From Pseudomonas sp. AOB-7 (GTDB lineage Bacteria > Pseudomonadota > Gammaproteobacteria > Pseudomonadales > Pseudomonadaceae), in assembly GCF_003696305.1 (NCBI RefSeq), contig NZ_RFFK01000003.1, positions 169,887-233,886 on the forward strand: DNA of 64,000 bases, in the 5' to 3' direction. Position 1 is the stretch's first letter; each line of letters begins with the position of its first letter. Both the position numbers and the translations under genes were made by a program. Under the pieces are notes generated by a model. That model was not told where the DNA came from. It did not search any database and saw only the letters and a program-made list of their open reading frames with translations. Shown piece after piece: positions 28,090 through 36,878 of the stretch.

Positions 28090-28551
28090 TCAAGTCGGAT
28101 ATCCCTTTGGGAATTGATCTCGAACCAGGTTGAGCTCAATGCCATGCTCAAGCCATGACTTGAGCCCAGCAAGGACTATTGTGTAGCCCCCTTTTGCATC
28201 AACTGCTTGAGATAATATTTTTTCAAGACTGCCTGGGAAGCCCCAGTTAGCTATTTTGACTAAAGTGGCGTCTTCGCCAATAGGTTCAAAATTTAATTCT
28301 ACTTTGGTTAGATCGGAATCCCATTCGATTAGTATGCGATGGTTTTCCTTCAATTCTTTGACTGTGAGGGTGTCGCTAGCTCCGAACATTTCCCAGTCCC
28401 AGCGTACTTTTCTGCCAATTGCAAGGCGGCCGCTGCTTTTCGTGAACCAAAATTTGGTTGTGATTTTTGGATTAACAAATGCTTCGAAACAATCAGCTGC
28501 AGAGCGCAGGATAAGCATCTGGGACTCTACTACAAAGTTGCTAATTTCCAT
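28090..28551 (-). CDS. START/AHSA1-domain (SRPBCC) protein
   Basis: 153 aa. Fold markers are typical of AHSA1-like proteins: RSAADCFEAFVNPKITTKFWFTKSSGRL, WDWEMFG, RILIEWDSDLTKVELNFEP and a final amphipathic helix GGYTIVLAGLKSWLEHG. Such proteins bind hydrophobic ligands or act as toxin-stress/cold-response accessories; no role can be given here. The gene is AT-rich (27 G/C of 60 in 28081-28140, 24 of 60 in 28201-28260) and uses rare-for-host codons, pointing to horizontal transfer. ATG at 28551 has GGAG about 9 bases upstream. Confidence 0.82.
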   Translation of the reverse strand: MEISNFVVESQMLILRSAADCFEAFVNPKITTKFWFTKSSGRLAIGRKVRWDWEMFGASDTLTVKELKENHRILIEWDSDLTKVELNFEPIGEDATLVKIANWGFPGSLEKILSQAVDAKGGYTIVLAGLKSWLEHGIELNLVRDQFPKGYPT

Positions 28552-28597
28552 CAAGGCGACTCCAAGCTTTGAGCCAGGCTCTGGTCGTATGTAAAAC

Positions 28598-28617
28598 CAG
28601 AGACTGACTAGACTCTG
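28598..28617 (-). terminator. Weak terminator-like hairpin after the acyl-CoA synthetase
   Basis: On the minus strand CAGAG pairs with CTCTG across a 10-base loop and is followed by GTTTT. It lies between the acyl-CoA synthetase stop and the AHSA1 gene. The stem is short. Confidence 0.35.
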
Positions 28618-28650
28618 TGTGGTCCAAGCCCCTCCTTTAATATTCGGTCG

Positions 28651-30477
28651 CTAGTAGCGGTAGCTGCCGGCGAGGATCGCGGCGTGCAGCTCGCCGGTCA
28701 GCGGCACATAGCTCGCCGTGCCGGGCAGCCAGGCGTACAGCGGGTCGGCGCAGCGCTGCGGGTCGAAGCCCTGCTCCTTGAGCGGTGCCTTCTTGTGCTT
28801 GAAGGTGCCGGTGGTCTCCAGCTGCGCGCTCAGGCGCAGGAACAGCGGGATGGCATAGGCCGGCAGTGCCTGGCGCAGCTGCCCGAGCAGGGCGTGGAAG
28901 TCGAAGTCCGCTGCCGCGCAGTCCAGGCGCACGCAGGCCATGCCGGCGCGGCCGTTGGTGCCGGGGATTTCCACGCCGTAGACCACCGTCTCGCTGACGT
29001 GCTCGATGCCGTCGAGCACGGCCTCGACCTGGGTGGTGGAGACGTTCTCGCCCTTCCAGCGGAAGGTATCGCCGAGACGGTCGACGAACTGCGCGTGGCG
29101 GAAGCCCATGTCACGCATCAGGTCGCCGGTGTTGAACCAGGCGTCGCCCGGCTCGAACACGTCGCGCAGGATGCAGCGCTCGGTGTCGCGCGCGTCGGTA
29201 TAGCCGTGGAAGGGCGTCTTGTCGGTGATCTTGCCCAGCAGCAGGCCGGTTTCGCCCTTGGCCACGCGCTGCAGGCGGCCGTTCTCGCGTAGCGGCGCCT
29301 CGCGCTCCTGGTCGTAGCGGACGATGGCGTAGGGGTAGGGCGAGAAGCCCACGGTGTTGTCCAGGTTGAGCAGGTTGGTGAAGCCGATATTGCCCTCGCT
29401 GGAGGCATACAGCTCGACCACCCGCTCGACCGCGAAGCGCTGCTTGAATGCCTGCCAGAGACTGGGGCGCAGGCCGTTGCCAACCATCACGCGGATCGGG
29501 TTGTTGCCATCCTCGGGGCGCGGCGGCTGGTCGAGCAGGTAGCGGCAGAGTTCGCCGACGTAGCCGAAGGCGGTCGCCCGATGCCGTTGCACCTCGTCCC
29601 AGAAGCGGCTGGCGCTGAACTTGCGCACCATGATCAGCGCCGCCTGGCCTGCCAGCACCGAGCCCCAGCACACCACCATGGCGGTGCCGTGGTAGAACGG
29701 CAGGCTGACGTACATGCGGTCCGCGCGGCCCAGGCGCACGGCGGCGAAGCCGAAGGCGCCATAGCCCTTGATGAAGCGCCCGTGGTTGAACACCACGGCC
29801 TTGGGCAGGCCGGTAGTGCCCGAGGTGTAGATGAAGAAGCACGGGTCGTCGGCGCGCACGGCGCGCTCCAGCAGCGGCGCCTCGCTGGGGTAGTCGTGCA
29901 GCGTGGCGGCCGGGTGCAGCCAGCCGCTCGGCGCCTCGCCCGGGTCGCGCCAGGTCGGGCGGTCGGCGAAGTAGAGGCGGGCATCGGCGGGCAGCGCCGT
30001 GTCCTCAGCGACTTCGTTGAAGGCCTCCAGCAGCTCCTCGCCGACCAGCGCCATGCGCGGCGCCGCCAGGCCGATGCTGTGCGCCAGCACGCGGCCGCGC
30101 TGGCTGCTGTTGATCAGCGCGCTGACCGCGCCGAGCTTGGCGCAGGCGATGACCGCGGCGAGCAGCTCGAAGCGGTTCTCGAACATCAGCGCGGCGCGGT
30201 CGCCCTGGCGCAGGCCATGGGCGCGCAGGTAGTGGGCCAGCTGGTTGCTCCAGCGCTCGAGCTCGGCGTAGCTGAGCTGCTCGTCGTCCTGGATCAGCGC
30301 CACGCCGTCGGGGTTCTCGCGCGCGGCCGTCTCGACGCAGCGGGCCAGGCTGGCGGGGTAGGCGCCGCGGCTGCGGTTGCCGATGTGCAGGCCCTTGACG
30401 ATGCCGGGCAGGTCGACGAGCAGGCGGGGCAGGCGGGACAGCAGGCGGGGCAGGGTGATCAGGTCGGCATGGCTCAT
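28651..30477 (-). CDS. Long/very-long-chain acyl-CoA synthetase (FATP/ACSVL type)
   Basis: AMP-forming enzyme activating fatty or steroid-like acids to CoA esters, 608 aa. The AMP-binding P-loop is FIYTSGTTGLPKAVVFNHGR (about 220); VELYASSEGNIGF is the family's second motif; TGDLMRDMGFRHAQFVDRLGDTFRWKGENVST marks the hinge and C-domain, and the FATP-type end FKHKKAPLKEQGFDP follows. The N-terminal PRLLSRLPRLLVDLPGIVKGL could be a membrane-associating helix. Divergent from an AraC-type regulator at 30639, which probably controls it. Confidence 0.9.
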   Translation of the reverse strand: MSHADLITLPRLLSRLPRLLVDLPGIVKGLHIGNRSRGAYPASLARCVETAARENPDGVALIQDDEQLSYAELERWSNQLAHYLRAHGLRQGDRAALMFENRFELLAAVIACAKLGAVSALINSSQRGRVLAHSIGLAAPRMALVGEELLEAFNEVAEDTALPADARLYFADRPTWRDPGEAPSGWLHPAATLHDYPSEAPLLERAVRADDPCFFIYTSGTTGLPKAVVFNHGRFIKGYGAFGFAAVRLGRADRMYVSLPFYHGTAMVVCWGSVLAGQAALIMVRKFSASRFWDEVQRHRATAFGYVGELCRYLLDQPPRPEDGNNPIRVMVGNGLRPSLWQAFKQRFAVERVVELYASSEGNIGFTNLLNLDNTVGFSPYPYAIVRYDQEREAPLRENGRLQRVAKGETGLLLGKITDKTPFHGYTDARDTERCILRDVFEPGDAWFNTGDLMRDMGFRHAQFVDRLGDTFRWKGENVSTTQVEAVLDGIEHVSETVVYGVEIPGTNGRAGMACVRLDCAAADFDFHALLGQLRQALPAYAIPLFLRLSAQLETTGTFKHKKAPLKEQGFDPQRCADPLYAWLPGTASYVPLTGELHAAILAGSYRY

Positions 30478-30638
30478 GGCGCGGACTCCAGGCGGTGCGA
30501 GGCACTCGGTGTTGTTGTTTGCCGGCCAATCTAGTCAGTCGCCGCCGCGCTGTTGATAGCCAGGGGTCGCACGAAACTGGCAATTCGTCTCATGCGCGGC
30601 GCACAATCGGACTCCTTCGATTGGCGCAAGGAGCCCCC

Positions 30639-31655
30639 ATGTCGCTGCCGAACAGCCCCAGCGCGACCGCCTCGCAACTGCTGGACCTGTACCTGTCGCT
30701 GCAGGGTTTCGGCCTGGTCGGCCCGGCGGATCTGCAGGTGCTGGGCATTGAGCTGGAGCAGCTGAGGAACCTGGAGATGCGCGTGCCGGTGCGCTGGGCC
30801 GTGCATCTCTGGGAGCGCGCGGCCAGTCGCGGGGCGCCGCCGGAGATCGGCCTGCTGGTCGGCCAGCGGCGCGGCCTGCATACCCGCGGGCCGGTCGCCC
30901 ACCTGGCGGCGCAGAGCGCCACCCTGGGCGAGGCGGTGGAGCTGTTCCGCCGCTACATCCCGGTGATGAGCGAGGGCGAGAGCCTGCGGGTCGAGGCGCT
31001 CGGCACGCGCATTCGCGTACACTTCCTGTTCCATGCGCCGCTGCTCGGGCACGCCGTGGCCTGCGAGCACAGCCTCAGCTCGGCGCTGTGCTGGGCGCGC
31101 CAGCTCACGGCGGTGCGCCTGGTGCCGCAGGCGGTGGGCTTTCGTCATGCGCCGCTGGCGGCACCGGCGATCTATCGCCAGGTGTTCGGCGTGGCGGCGC
31201 GTTTCGGCGAGGACGCGGACTACCTGGAGTTGCTGGCGAGTGACCTGCAGCTGCCGGTGCCGAGTGCCAATGACTACCTCAAGGGCCTGATGCAGCAGCG
31301 GGTGAGCGCCATGCAGGCGCAGCTGCCGGCGCAGCACAGCCTGCGCGCCCGGGTGCTGCAGCAGATCGAGCATGGCTTGCCGAGCGGCGAGCTGTCGGTG
31401 GCGGGGGTGGCGCGGCGCCTGGGGATCAGTCGGCAGACCCTGCACCGCCACCTGCGCGCGGAGCAGTGCAGTTTTTCCGGGTTGCTGGCCGAAGTGCGCC
31501 GCAACTACGCCCTGCAGCGCCTGGCGCAGCCAGGGTGCCGGGTCGAGCAGCTCAGCCGCGAGCTGGGCTTCGCCGAGCCGAGCGCTTTCTACAAGGCGTT
31601 CAAGGGCTGGTTCGGCGTTTCACCCAGAGCCTACCAGGTAGACCGGGACGCCTAG
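30639..31655 (+). CDS. AraC-family transcriptional regulator
   Basis: 338 aa. The N-terminal arabinose-binding-like domain (about 20-215) includes GPVAHLAAQSATLGEAVELFRRYIPVMSEGES; two C-terminal helix-turn-helices (about 235-335) include VAGVARRLGISRQTLHRHLRAEQCSFSGLL and LSRELGFAEPSAFYKAFKGWFGVSPRAY. Start at 30639 has AAGGAG 6 bases upstream. The layout matches OruR/FadD-linked regulators that sense organic acids; the ligand is unknown. Its stop overlaps the convergent metalloprotease gene by 3 or 4 bases. Confidence 0.9.
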   Translation: MSLPNSPSATASQLLDLYLSLQGFGLVGPADLQVLGIELEQLRNLEMRVPVRWAVHLWERAASRGAPPEIGLLVGQRRGLHTRGPVAHLAAQSATLGEAVELFRRYIPVMSEGESLRVEALGTRIRVHFLFHAPLLGHAVACEHSLSSALCWARQLTAVRLVPQAVGFRHAPLAAPAIYRQVFGVAARFGEDADYLELLASDLQLPVPSANDYLKGLMQQRVSAMQAQLPAQHSLRARVLQQIEHGLPSGELSVAGVARRLGISRQTLHRHLRAEQCSFSGLLAEVRRNYALQRLAQPGCRVEQLSRELGFAEPSAFYKAFKGWFGVSPRAYQVDRDA

Positions 31656-32524
31656 AGTCGCGCCACCTTGAAGGTATCGCAGCGCCCCGGTTGGCCGCTG
31701 TCGAAGCCCATGCGGAACCAGCGCACCCGCTGCGCCGAGGTGCCGTGGGTGAAGGCGTCCGGTACCACCTGGCCGCGCGCCTGTTTCTGCAGGCGGTCGT
31801 CGCCGATCGCGCTGGCGGCGTTCAGCGCTTCTTCCAGATCGCCCTCCTCCAGCCAGGCATGGCGGCGCTGGGCGTGGTGTGCCCAGACCCCGGCCAGGCA
31901 GTCGGCCTGCAGTTCCTGGCGCACCAGCAGGCCACCGTCGCCCTCGACCCGCTCGCCGCGCTGGCGCGCCGCGTTGACCCTGGCCGAGACGCCGAGCAGG
32001 GTCTGCACGTGGTGGCCGACTTCGTGGGCGATGACGTAGGCCTGGGCGAAGTCGCCGGCGGCGGCGAAGCGCTGTTCCAGCTCGCGGAAGAACGTCAGGT
32101 CGAGATAGACCCGCTGGTCGCCCGGGCAGTAGAAGGGGCCGACCGCCGAATTGGCGAAGCCGCAGGCCGAGTTGACGCCGCCGGAGAACAGCACCAGCTT
32201 AGGATCGCGATACTGCTGGCCGGCGCTCTGGAACAGCTCGCGCCAGGTGTCCTCGGTGTCGCCGAGAATGGCGCGGACGAACTCGCTGTGCTCGTCGTTG
32301 GCCGCCGGCGGCGCGCCCTGGGGCAGGCCGACCTGGCTGGTCTGGGTGGCCTGGCCGGCGATCTGGCCGAGGATCTGCAGCGGATCCTGGCCCATCAGCA
32401 GGCCGACGATGACGATCACCGCCACCCCGCCCAGGCTCAGCCCCTTGCCGCCCATGCGCATGCCGCCGGAGCGGCCGCGCGCGTCCACCACGTTGTCACT
32501 GCGTCTTGCCTTGCGCCAGCGCAT
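31652..32524 (-). CDS. YpfJ-type neutral zinc metallopeptidase
   Basis: 290 aa. N-terminal basic cytoplasmic end, one membrane helix (about 28-47, LSLGGVAVIVIVGLL), then an extracytoplasmic peptidase domain with the zinc motif HEVGH (167-171) in VIAHEVGHHVQTLLG, GLU ligand region further on, and conserved CGFANSAVGPFYCPGDQRVYLD just before. Family PF04228. Physiological substrate unknown. Confidence 0.9.
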   Translation of the reverse strand: MRWRKARRSDNVVDARGRSGGMRMGGKGLSLGGVAVIVIVGLLMGQDPLQILGQIAGQATQTSQVGLPQGAPPAANDEHSEFVRAILGDTEDTWRELFQSAGQQYRDPKLVLFSGGVNSACGFANSAVGPFYCPGDQRVYLDLTFFRELEQRFAAAGDFAQAYVIAHEVGHHVQTLLGVSARVNAARQRGERVEGDGGLLVRQELQADCLAGVWAHHAQRRHAWLEEGDLEEALNAASAIGDDRLQKQARGQVVPDAFTHGTSAQRVRWFRMGFDSGQPGRCDTFKVARL

Positions 32525-32591
32525 CTTCGCTCTCCCTGTGGCTCTGGCTGTTCAGTGTCGTCGGCGCCGCTGCTGCGCGCCAGGCCGGCCG

Positions 32592-33026
32592 TCAGTTGCC
32601 GGGGTAGTCGGCCAGCACCTGGTCGCGGCGCTCGCGGTCCAGGCCGATCACCTGGTAGGCGTCGACGCGGTCGCCGTACTCCATGCCGGGCGAGCCGACC
32701 GGCATGCCGGGCACGGCGGCGCCGAGCAGGTCCGGGCGCTGGCGCAGCTTGAGGATGTCGGCGGCCGGCACGTGGCCTTCGACGAACTTGCCGTCGATCA
32801 CCCCGGTGTGGCACGAGGCCAGGCGCGGCGGTACGCCGAGGCGCTGCTTGACCGCGGCCATGTCGGTTTCGACGTGGTCGTTGACGGTGAAGCCGTTGTC
32901 CTGCAGGTGGCTGATCCAGGCCTTGCAGCAGCCGCAGTTGGCGTCGCGGTGCACGTCGATGGTCAGCGGTTCGGCGGCCTGGGCCAGGCCGGCAAAGAGG
33001 GCGAGGGCGAGTAGCGAGCGGCGCAT
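32592..33026 (-). CDS. DUF411 metal-binding periplasmic protein
   Basis: 144 aa. Signal peptide MRRSLLALALFAGLAQAAE; metal motif CGCCKAW in DANCGCCKAWISHLQDNGF (about 34-52); conserved LASCHTGVIDGKFVEGHVPAADI and PGMPVGSPGME. Members are small copper/silver-associated proteins often beside copper resistance genes, though none is adjacent here. Start at 33026 places the signal peptide correctly with GGAG 8 bases upstream. Confidence 0.9.
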   Translation of the reverse strand: MRRSLLALALFAGLAQAAEPLTIDVHRDANCGCCKAWISHLQDNGFTVNDHVETDMAAVKQRLGVPPRLASCHTGVIDGKFVEGHVPAADILKLRQRPDLLGAAVPGMPVGSPGMEYGDRVDAYQVIGLDRERRDQVLADYPGN

Positions 33027-33156
33027 GATGGGACTCCGATGGGCTGTGGCGCAGAGCATAGCGCCGTGGCGAGCACAGCCCAAGGCGTTGCGACTATGCG
33101 TCGCGACCGGCTGCACCTATGCTGCCTGCAGCCGATGTCGACAAGGAGGCTGTTCG

Positions 33157-33549
33157 ATGCTGTTCGCCCGGATCGTCGTACTGATCCAGATCGCCGCCCT
33201 GACCGGGCTGGGCCTGGTGTATTTCGTCAAACCCCATGAAATGGCCAGCCTCAGCGGCGCGCTGCTGATGGGTAACGCCGCGGTGACCGAGGTGCGCGCC
33301 TACTACGGCGGCCTGCAGTTGGGCCTGGCCGCCTACCTGGTGCTGGCGCTGCTGCGCCTGGAACTGCTGCGTCCGGCCTTGACGCTGCTGGTGCTGCTCT
33401 ACAGCGTGCTGGCGCTGGCGCGTATCGCCGGGCTGTGGCTGGACGGTGGCGCGCAGCAGACCTTCAACCTGGCCGCATTGCTGCTGGAGCTGGTTTCGGC
33501 CGGGCTGGCCTGGTGGGCGTTGCGCGGGCTACGCGGCACACCTAGTTAG
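33157..33549 (+). CDS. DUF4345-like small integral membrane protein
   Basis: 130 aa with four membrane helices: IVVLIQIAALTGLGLVYFV, GGLQLGLAAYLVLALL, LTLLVLLYSVLALARIAGLW and LAALLLELVSAGLAWWAL. A strong AAGGAGG precedes the ATG at 33157. Conserved VTEVRAYYGGLQLG is the family motif. Function unknown. Confidence 0.8.
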   Translation: MLFARIVVLIQIAALTGLGLVYFVKPHEMASLSGALLMGNAAVTEVRAYYGGLQLGLAAYLVLALLRLELLRPALTLLVLLYSVLALARIAGLWLDGGAQQTFNLAALLLELVSAGLAWWALRGLRGTPS

Positions 33550-33550
33550 G

Positions 33551-33620
33551 TAGGGTGGACAACGCGAAGCTTGTCCACCTGTCGCTTGTGGTGGAAAACG
33601 CTGCGCGGTTTTCCACCCTA
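33551..33620. repeat. Two-hairpin GGTGGA..TCCACC composite repeat
   Basis: Outer ends TAGGGTGGA (33551-33559) and TCCACCCTA (33612-33620) are reverse complements. Inside, GGTGGACAA/TTGTCCACC (33554-33579) and GGTGGAAAAC/GTTTTCCACC (33590-33617) form two perfect hairpins. The same two-hairpin plan recurs at 45793-45863. Confidence 0.85.
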
Positions 33621-33644
33621 CTCCGAGACGGCTCAGAGCATGGC

Positions 33645-34733
33645 TTAGCGCCGCTCCAGCAACACCCCGGCTTCCATATGGTGGGTGTAGGGGAACTGGT
33701 CGAACAGCGCGCTGCGCGTCACCCGATGGCTATCGTTGAGCTGGGCGATATTGGCCGCCAGGGTCTCGGGGTTGCAGGAGATATACAGAATGCGCTGAAA
33801 GCGCCGGGTCAGCTCGCAGGTGTCCGGGTCCATGCCGGCGCGCGGCGGGTCGACGAAGACGCTGCCGAAGTCGTAGCTTTTCAGGTCGATGCCGGCCAGG
33901 CGGCGGAACGGCCGCACCTCGTTCAGCGCCTGGGTCAGTTCCTCGGCGGACAGGCGCACCAGCTCGACGTTGTCCACGCCGTTATCAGCCAGGTTGGCCA
34001 GCGCGGCGTTCACCGAGGTCTTGCTGATCTCGGTGGCCAGTACGCGGCGCACGCGAGTGGCCAGCGGCAGGGTGAAGTTGCCGTTGCCGCAGTACAGCTC
34101 CAGCAGGTCGTCGTCGCGCTGGCCGAGGGCATCATGGGCCCAGTTCAGCATCTTCTCGCACACCGCGCCGTTGGGCTGGGTGAAGGCGCCTTCCGGTTGG
34201 CGGTAGCGGAAGCGGCGCCCGGCCACCCTCAGTTCTTCCTCGACGTAGTCGCGGCCGATCACCAGGCGCTGGCCGCGCGAGCGGCCGACCAGGCTGACGT
34301 TCAGCTGCGCGGCCAGGCGCTCGGCCTCGGCCTGCCAGGCGGCGTCCAGCGGGCGGTGGTAGGCCAGGGTGATCAGCGCATCGCCGGCCAGGGTGGTGAG
34401 AAATTCCACCTGGAACAGTTTGAACGACAGCGCCTCGCTGGCCTGCCAGGCTGCGCGCAGGCGTGGCATCAGCTCGTTGATGCGCAGGCTGGCGATGGGG
34501 AAGTCGTCGAGGAGGATCGGCGTGTGCTTGTCGCCCGGCGCGAACATCGCATAGTGGCGCTGGCCGTCCTCGCGCCACAGGCGGAACTCGGCGCGCAGGC
34601 GGTAGTGCTCGCGCGGCGAGTCGAACACTTCGGGCGCGGGGGCGGCGAAGGGGGCCAGCAGTTCGATCAGGCGCTGCTCTTTCTCGGCGAGCTGGGCGGC
34701 GTAGGTGGCGGGGTCGAATACGGGGGCGCTCAT
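33645..34733 (-). CDS. trmA: tRNA (uracil-54-C5)-methyltransferase
   Basis: Makes ribothymidine at position 54 of tRNA, 362 aa, typical of E. coli-type TrmA. SAM motif [15 protein letters not shown] (about 215), [14 protein letters not shown], and the catalytic cysteine in [11 protein letters not shown]; catalytic Glu in the final [11 protein letters not shown]. Stop lies 25 bases from the composite repeat. Confidence 0.95.
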   Translation of the reverse strand: MSAPVFDPATYAAQLAEKEQRLIELLAPFAAPAPEVFDSPREHYRLRAEFRLWREDGQRHYAMFAPGDKHTPILLDDFPIASLRINELMPRLRAAWQASEALSFKLFQVEFLTTLAGDALITLAYHRPLDAAWQAEAERLAAQLNVSLVGRSRGQRLVIGRDYVEEELRVAGRRFRYRQPEGAFTQPNGAVCEKMLNWAHDALGQRDDDLLELYCGNGNFTLPLATRVRRVLATEISKTSVNAALANLADNGVDNVELVRLSAEELTQALNEVRPFRRLAGIDLKSYDFGSVFVDPPRAGMDPDTCELTRRFQRILYISCNPETLAANIAQLNDSHRVTRSALFDQFPYTHHMEAGVLLERR

Positions 34734-34792
34734 GGCAACACTCTAAAGCGGCCGGCGACCGGCGTTGCAGCCGGTCGTCGGCGAAAGGGGGA

Positions 34793-36085
34793 TCAGGCGA
34801 ACAGGCCCAGCTTGACGACGAACAGCGCAGAGAGAATCCACATCGCCGGGTTCAGCTCGCGCCAGCGCCCGGACAGCACCTTGACCGCGGTCCAGGCGAT
34901 AAAGCCGAAGGCGATGCCGTTGGCGATGGAGAAGGTCAGCGGCATGGCCAGGGCGGCGGCCACCACCGGGGCGGCGACGGTGAGGTCGTCCCAGTCGATC
35001 TGCGCCAGGCTGCTCATCATCAGCACGGCGACGAACAGCAGCGCCGGCGCGGTGGCGTAGGCCGGTACCGAACCGGCCAGCGGGGCGAAGAACAGGCTGA
35101 GCAGAAACAGCGCGGCGACCACGCAGGCGGTCAGGCCGGTGCGCCCGCCAGCGCTGATGCCGGCGGCGGACTCGATATAGCTGGTGGTGGTGCTGGTGCC
35201 CAGCGCGGCGCCGGCCATGGTGGCGGTGCTGTCGGCCATCAGCGCGCGGCCCAGGCGCGGCATCTTGCCGTCCTTGTCCAGCAGGTCGGCCTTCTGCGCC
35301 ACGCCGACCAGGGTGCCGGAGGTGTCGAACAGGTCGACGAAGAGGAAGGCGAAGATCACGCTGATCAGGCCGATGTCCAGGGCGCCGGCGATATCCAGCT
35401 GCAGCAGGGTCGGCATCAGCGACGGCGGCATCGACACCACGCCCGGCAGCTCCGAAAGGCCCAGGGCGATGGACAGGCCGGTGACCAGCAGGATGCCGAT
35501 CATCACCGCGCCGGTGACCTTGCGATAGGCCAGCGCGGCGATGACGAAGAAGCCCAGGCAGGCGAGCAGGGCGCCGCCCTGGCTGAGGTCGCCGAGACCG
35601 ACCAGGGTGGCCGGGTGATCGACCACGATGCCGGCGTTCTTCAGCGCGATGATCGCGAGGAACAGGCCGATGCCGGCGGCGATGCCGGCGCGCAGGGCCA
35701 GCGGGATGCTGTTGATGATCCACTCGCGGATCTTGAAGATCGACAGCAGAAAGAAGATCGCGCCGGAGAGGAACACCGCGCCCAGGGCGGTCTGCCAGCT
35801 GTAGCCCATGGTCATCACCACGGTGTAGGTGAAGAAGGCGTTGAGGCCCATGCCCGGTGCCAGGGCGATCGGGTAGTTGGCCAGAAGTCCCATGATCAGC
35901 GAGCCGATGGCGGCCGCCAGGCAGGTGGCGACGAACACCGCGCCGTGATCCATGCCGGTCTCGGCCAGCATGTTGGGGTTGACGAAGAGGATGTAGGCCA
36001 TGGTCAGGAAGGTGGTGAGACCGGCGATGACCTCGGTGCGCACGTTGGTGTGGTGCGCTTTGAGTTGGAACAGTTTTTCCAGCAT
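34793..36085 (-). CDS. NCS2-family purine permease (AdeP/PbuG type)
   Basis: Inner-membrane proton symporter for adenine, guanine or hypoxanthine, 430 aa, 12-14 helices. Family landmarks: EVIAGLTTFLTMAYILFVNPNML at the start, GMGLNAFFTYTVV (substrate motif), ALMADSTATMAGAALGTSTTTSYIESAAGISAGGRTG and FATRP-equivalent region later. Which base is carried cannot be read directly. No purine riboswitch is visible in the 107 bases upstream. Confidence 0.92.
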   Translation of the reverse strand: MLEKLFQLKAHHTNVRTEVIAGLTTFLTMAYILFVNPNMLAETGMDHGAVFVATCLAAAIGSLIMGLLANYPIALAPGMGLNAFFTYTVVMTMGYSWQTALGAVFLSGAIFFLLSIFKIREWIINSIPLALRAGIAAGIGLFLAIIALKNAGIVVDHPATLVGLGDLSQGGALLACLGFFVIAALAYRKVTGAVMIGILLVTGLSIALGLSELPGVVSMPPSLMPTLLQLDIAGALDIGLISVIFAFLFVDLFDTSGTLVGVAQKADLLDKDGKMPRLGRALMADSTATMAGAALGTSTTTSYIESAAGISAGGRTGLTACVVAALFLLSLFFAPLAGSVPAYATAPALLFVAVLMMSSLAQIDWDDLTVAAPVVAAALAMPLTFSIANGIAFGFIAWTAVKVLSGRWRELNPAMWILSALFVVKLGLFA

Positions 36086-36278
36086 GGTGGGCTCCCCCGA
36101 GGCGCGAACGCGCCGAAAGTGATGTGCAGCAAGCTAAGCATATCCGTGCCGGAAAATTGCCCGTTTGCGCAAAAGCCGCGCATCATAGCAGCAAGGTTTT
36201 CCCCGGTGAATTTATGGCCTGTCGTCTCATTTTATGACCGGGCGGACAGTTTCGTTTCCTGCCTGAAGGAGTTGAGAT

Positions 36279-36830
36279 ATGAGCAAGCGTGCGCTGATCG
36301 CCGTCGCCGACGGCGTCGAAGACCTCGAATGCGTGACCCTGATCGACGTGCTGCGCCGCGCCGACATCGAGGTGCTGGTGGCCAGCATCGAGGAACGCCG
36401 CATGATCACCTGCGCCCGCGGCACGCGGCTGACCGCCGACGCCATGCTGGTGGACGTGCTGGCCCAGGATTTCGACCTGATCGTGCTGCCCGGCGGCATG
36501 CCCGGCGCCCAGCACCTGGCCGATTTCGAACCGCTGGCCGAGCGGGTGCGCCAGCAGGCCAAGGCCGGCGAGCTGTTTGCCGCGATCTGCGCCGCGCCGG
36601 CGCTGGCCCTGCAGCAGTACGGCGTGCTCAAGCAGCGGCGGATGACCTGCTACCCGGCATTCAGCGAGCGTCTTTCCGGCTGCACCTTCGTCGACGAGGC
36701 GGTGGTGGTCGATGGCAATTGCATCACCAGTCAGGGGCCCGGTACGGCGTTGGCCTTTGCCCTGTGCCTGGTGGAACAACTGGTGGGCCGCAGCACACGC
36801 AACGAGGTGGCCAAGGCGATGTTGGTATAG
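36279..36830 (+). CDS. DJ-1/PfpI-family protein (YajL-like)
   Basis: 183 aa. Catalytic-type Cys104 at the nucleophile elbow in FAAICAAPALAL, and the supporting Glu14 in DGVEDLE. LIVLPGGMPGAQHL is the standard sequence before the elbow. YajL-type proteins act as chaperones or deglycases of stressed proteins. Ribosome site AAGGAG about 11 bases upstream of the ATG. Confidence 0.92.
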   Translation: MSKRALIAVADGVEDLECVTLIDVLRRADIEVLVASIEERRMITCARGTRLTADAMLVDVLAQDFDLIVLPGGMPGAQHLADFEPLAERVRQQAKAGELFAAICAAPALALQQYGVLKQRRMTCYPAFSERLSGCTFVDEAVVVDGNCITSQGPGTALAFALCLVEQLVGRSTRNEVAKAMLV

Positions 36831-36845
36831 CACCTGGGGAGGATT

Positions 36846-36862
36846 GGTGCGCCGCGCGCACC
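36846..36862. terminator. Small palindrome between convergent genes
   Basis: GGTGCGC (36846-36852) pairs with GCGCACC (36856-36862) around 3 bases. It lies between the convergent DJ-1 and ada genes. No T-run, so it is either a weak bidirectional terminator or a remnant of the GGTGCGC repeat family also seen near 57710. Confidence 0.4.
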
Positions 36863-36878
36863 GAGAACCCGCGATGCC

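Noticed and set aside
36086..36180. Sigma-54-like GGCACGGATATGC upstream of the purine permease gene
   Set aside because: The GG to GC spacing is 9, not 10, so RpoN would not use it.
36086..36278. Purine riboswitch ahead of the NCS2 permease
   Set aside because: No three-way-junction pattern visible, and such riboswitches are rare in Pseudomonas.
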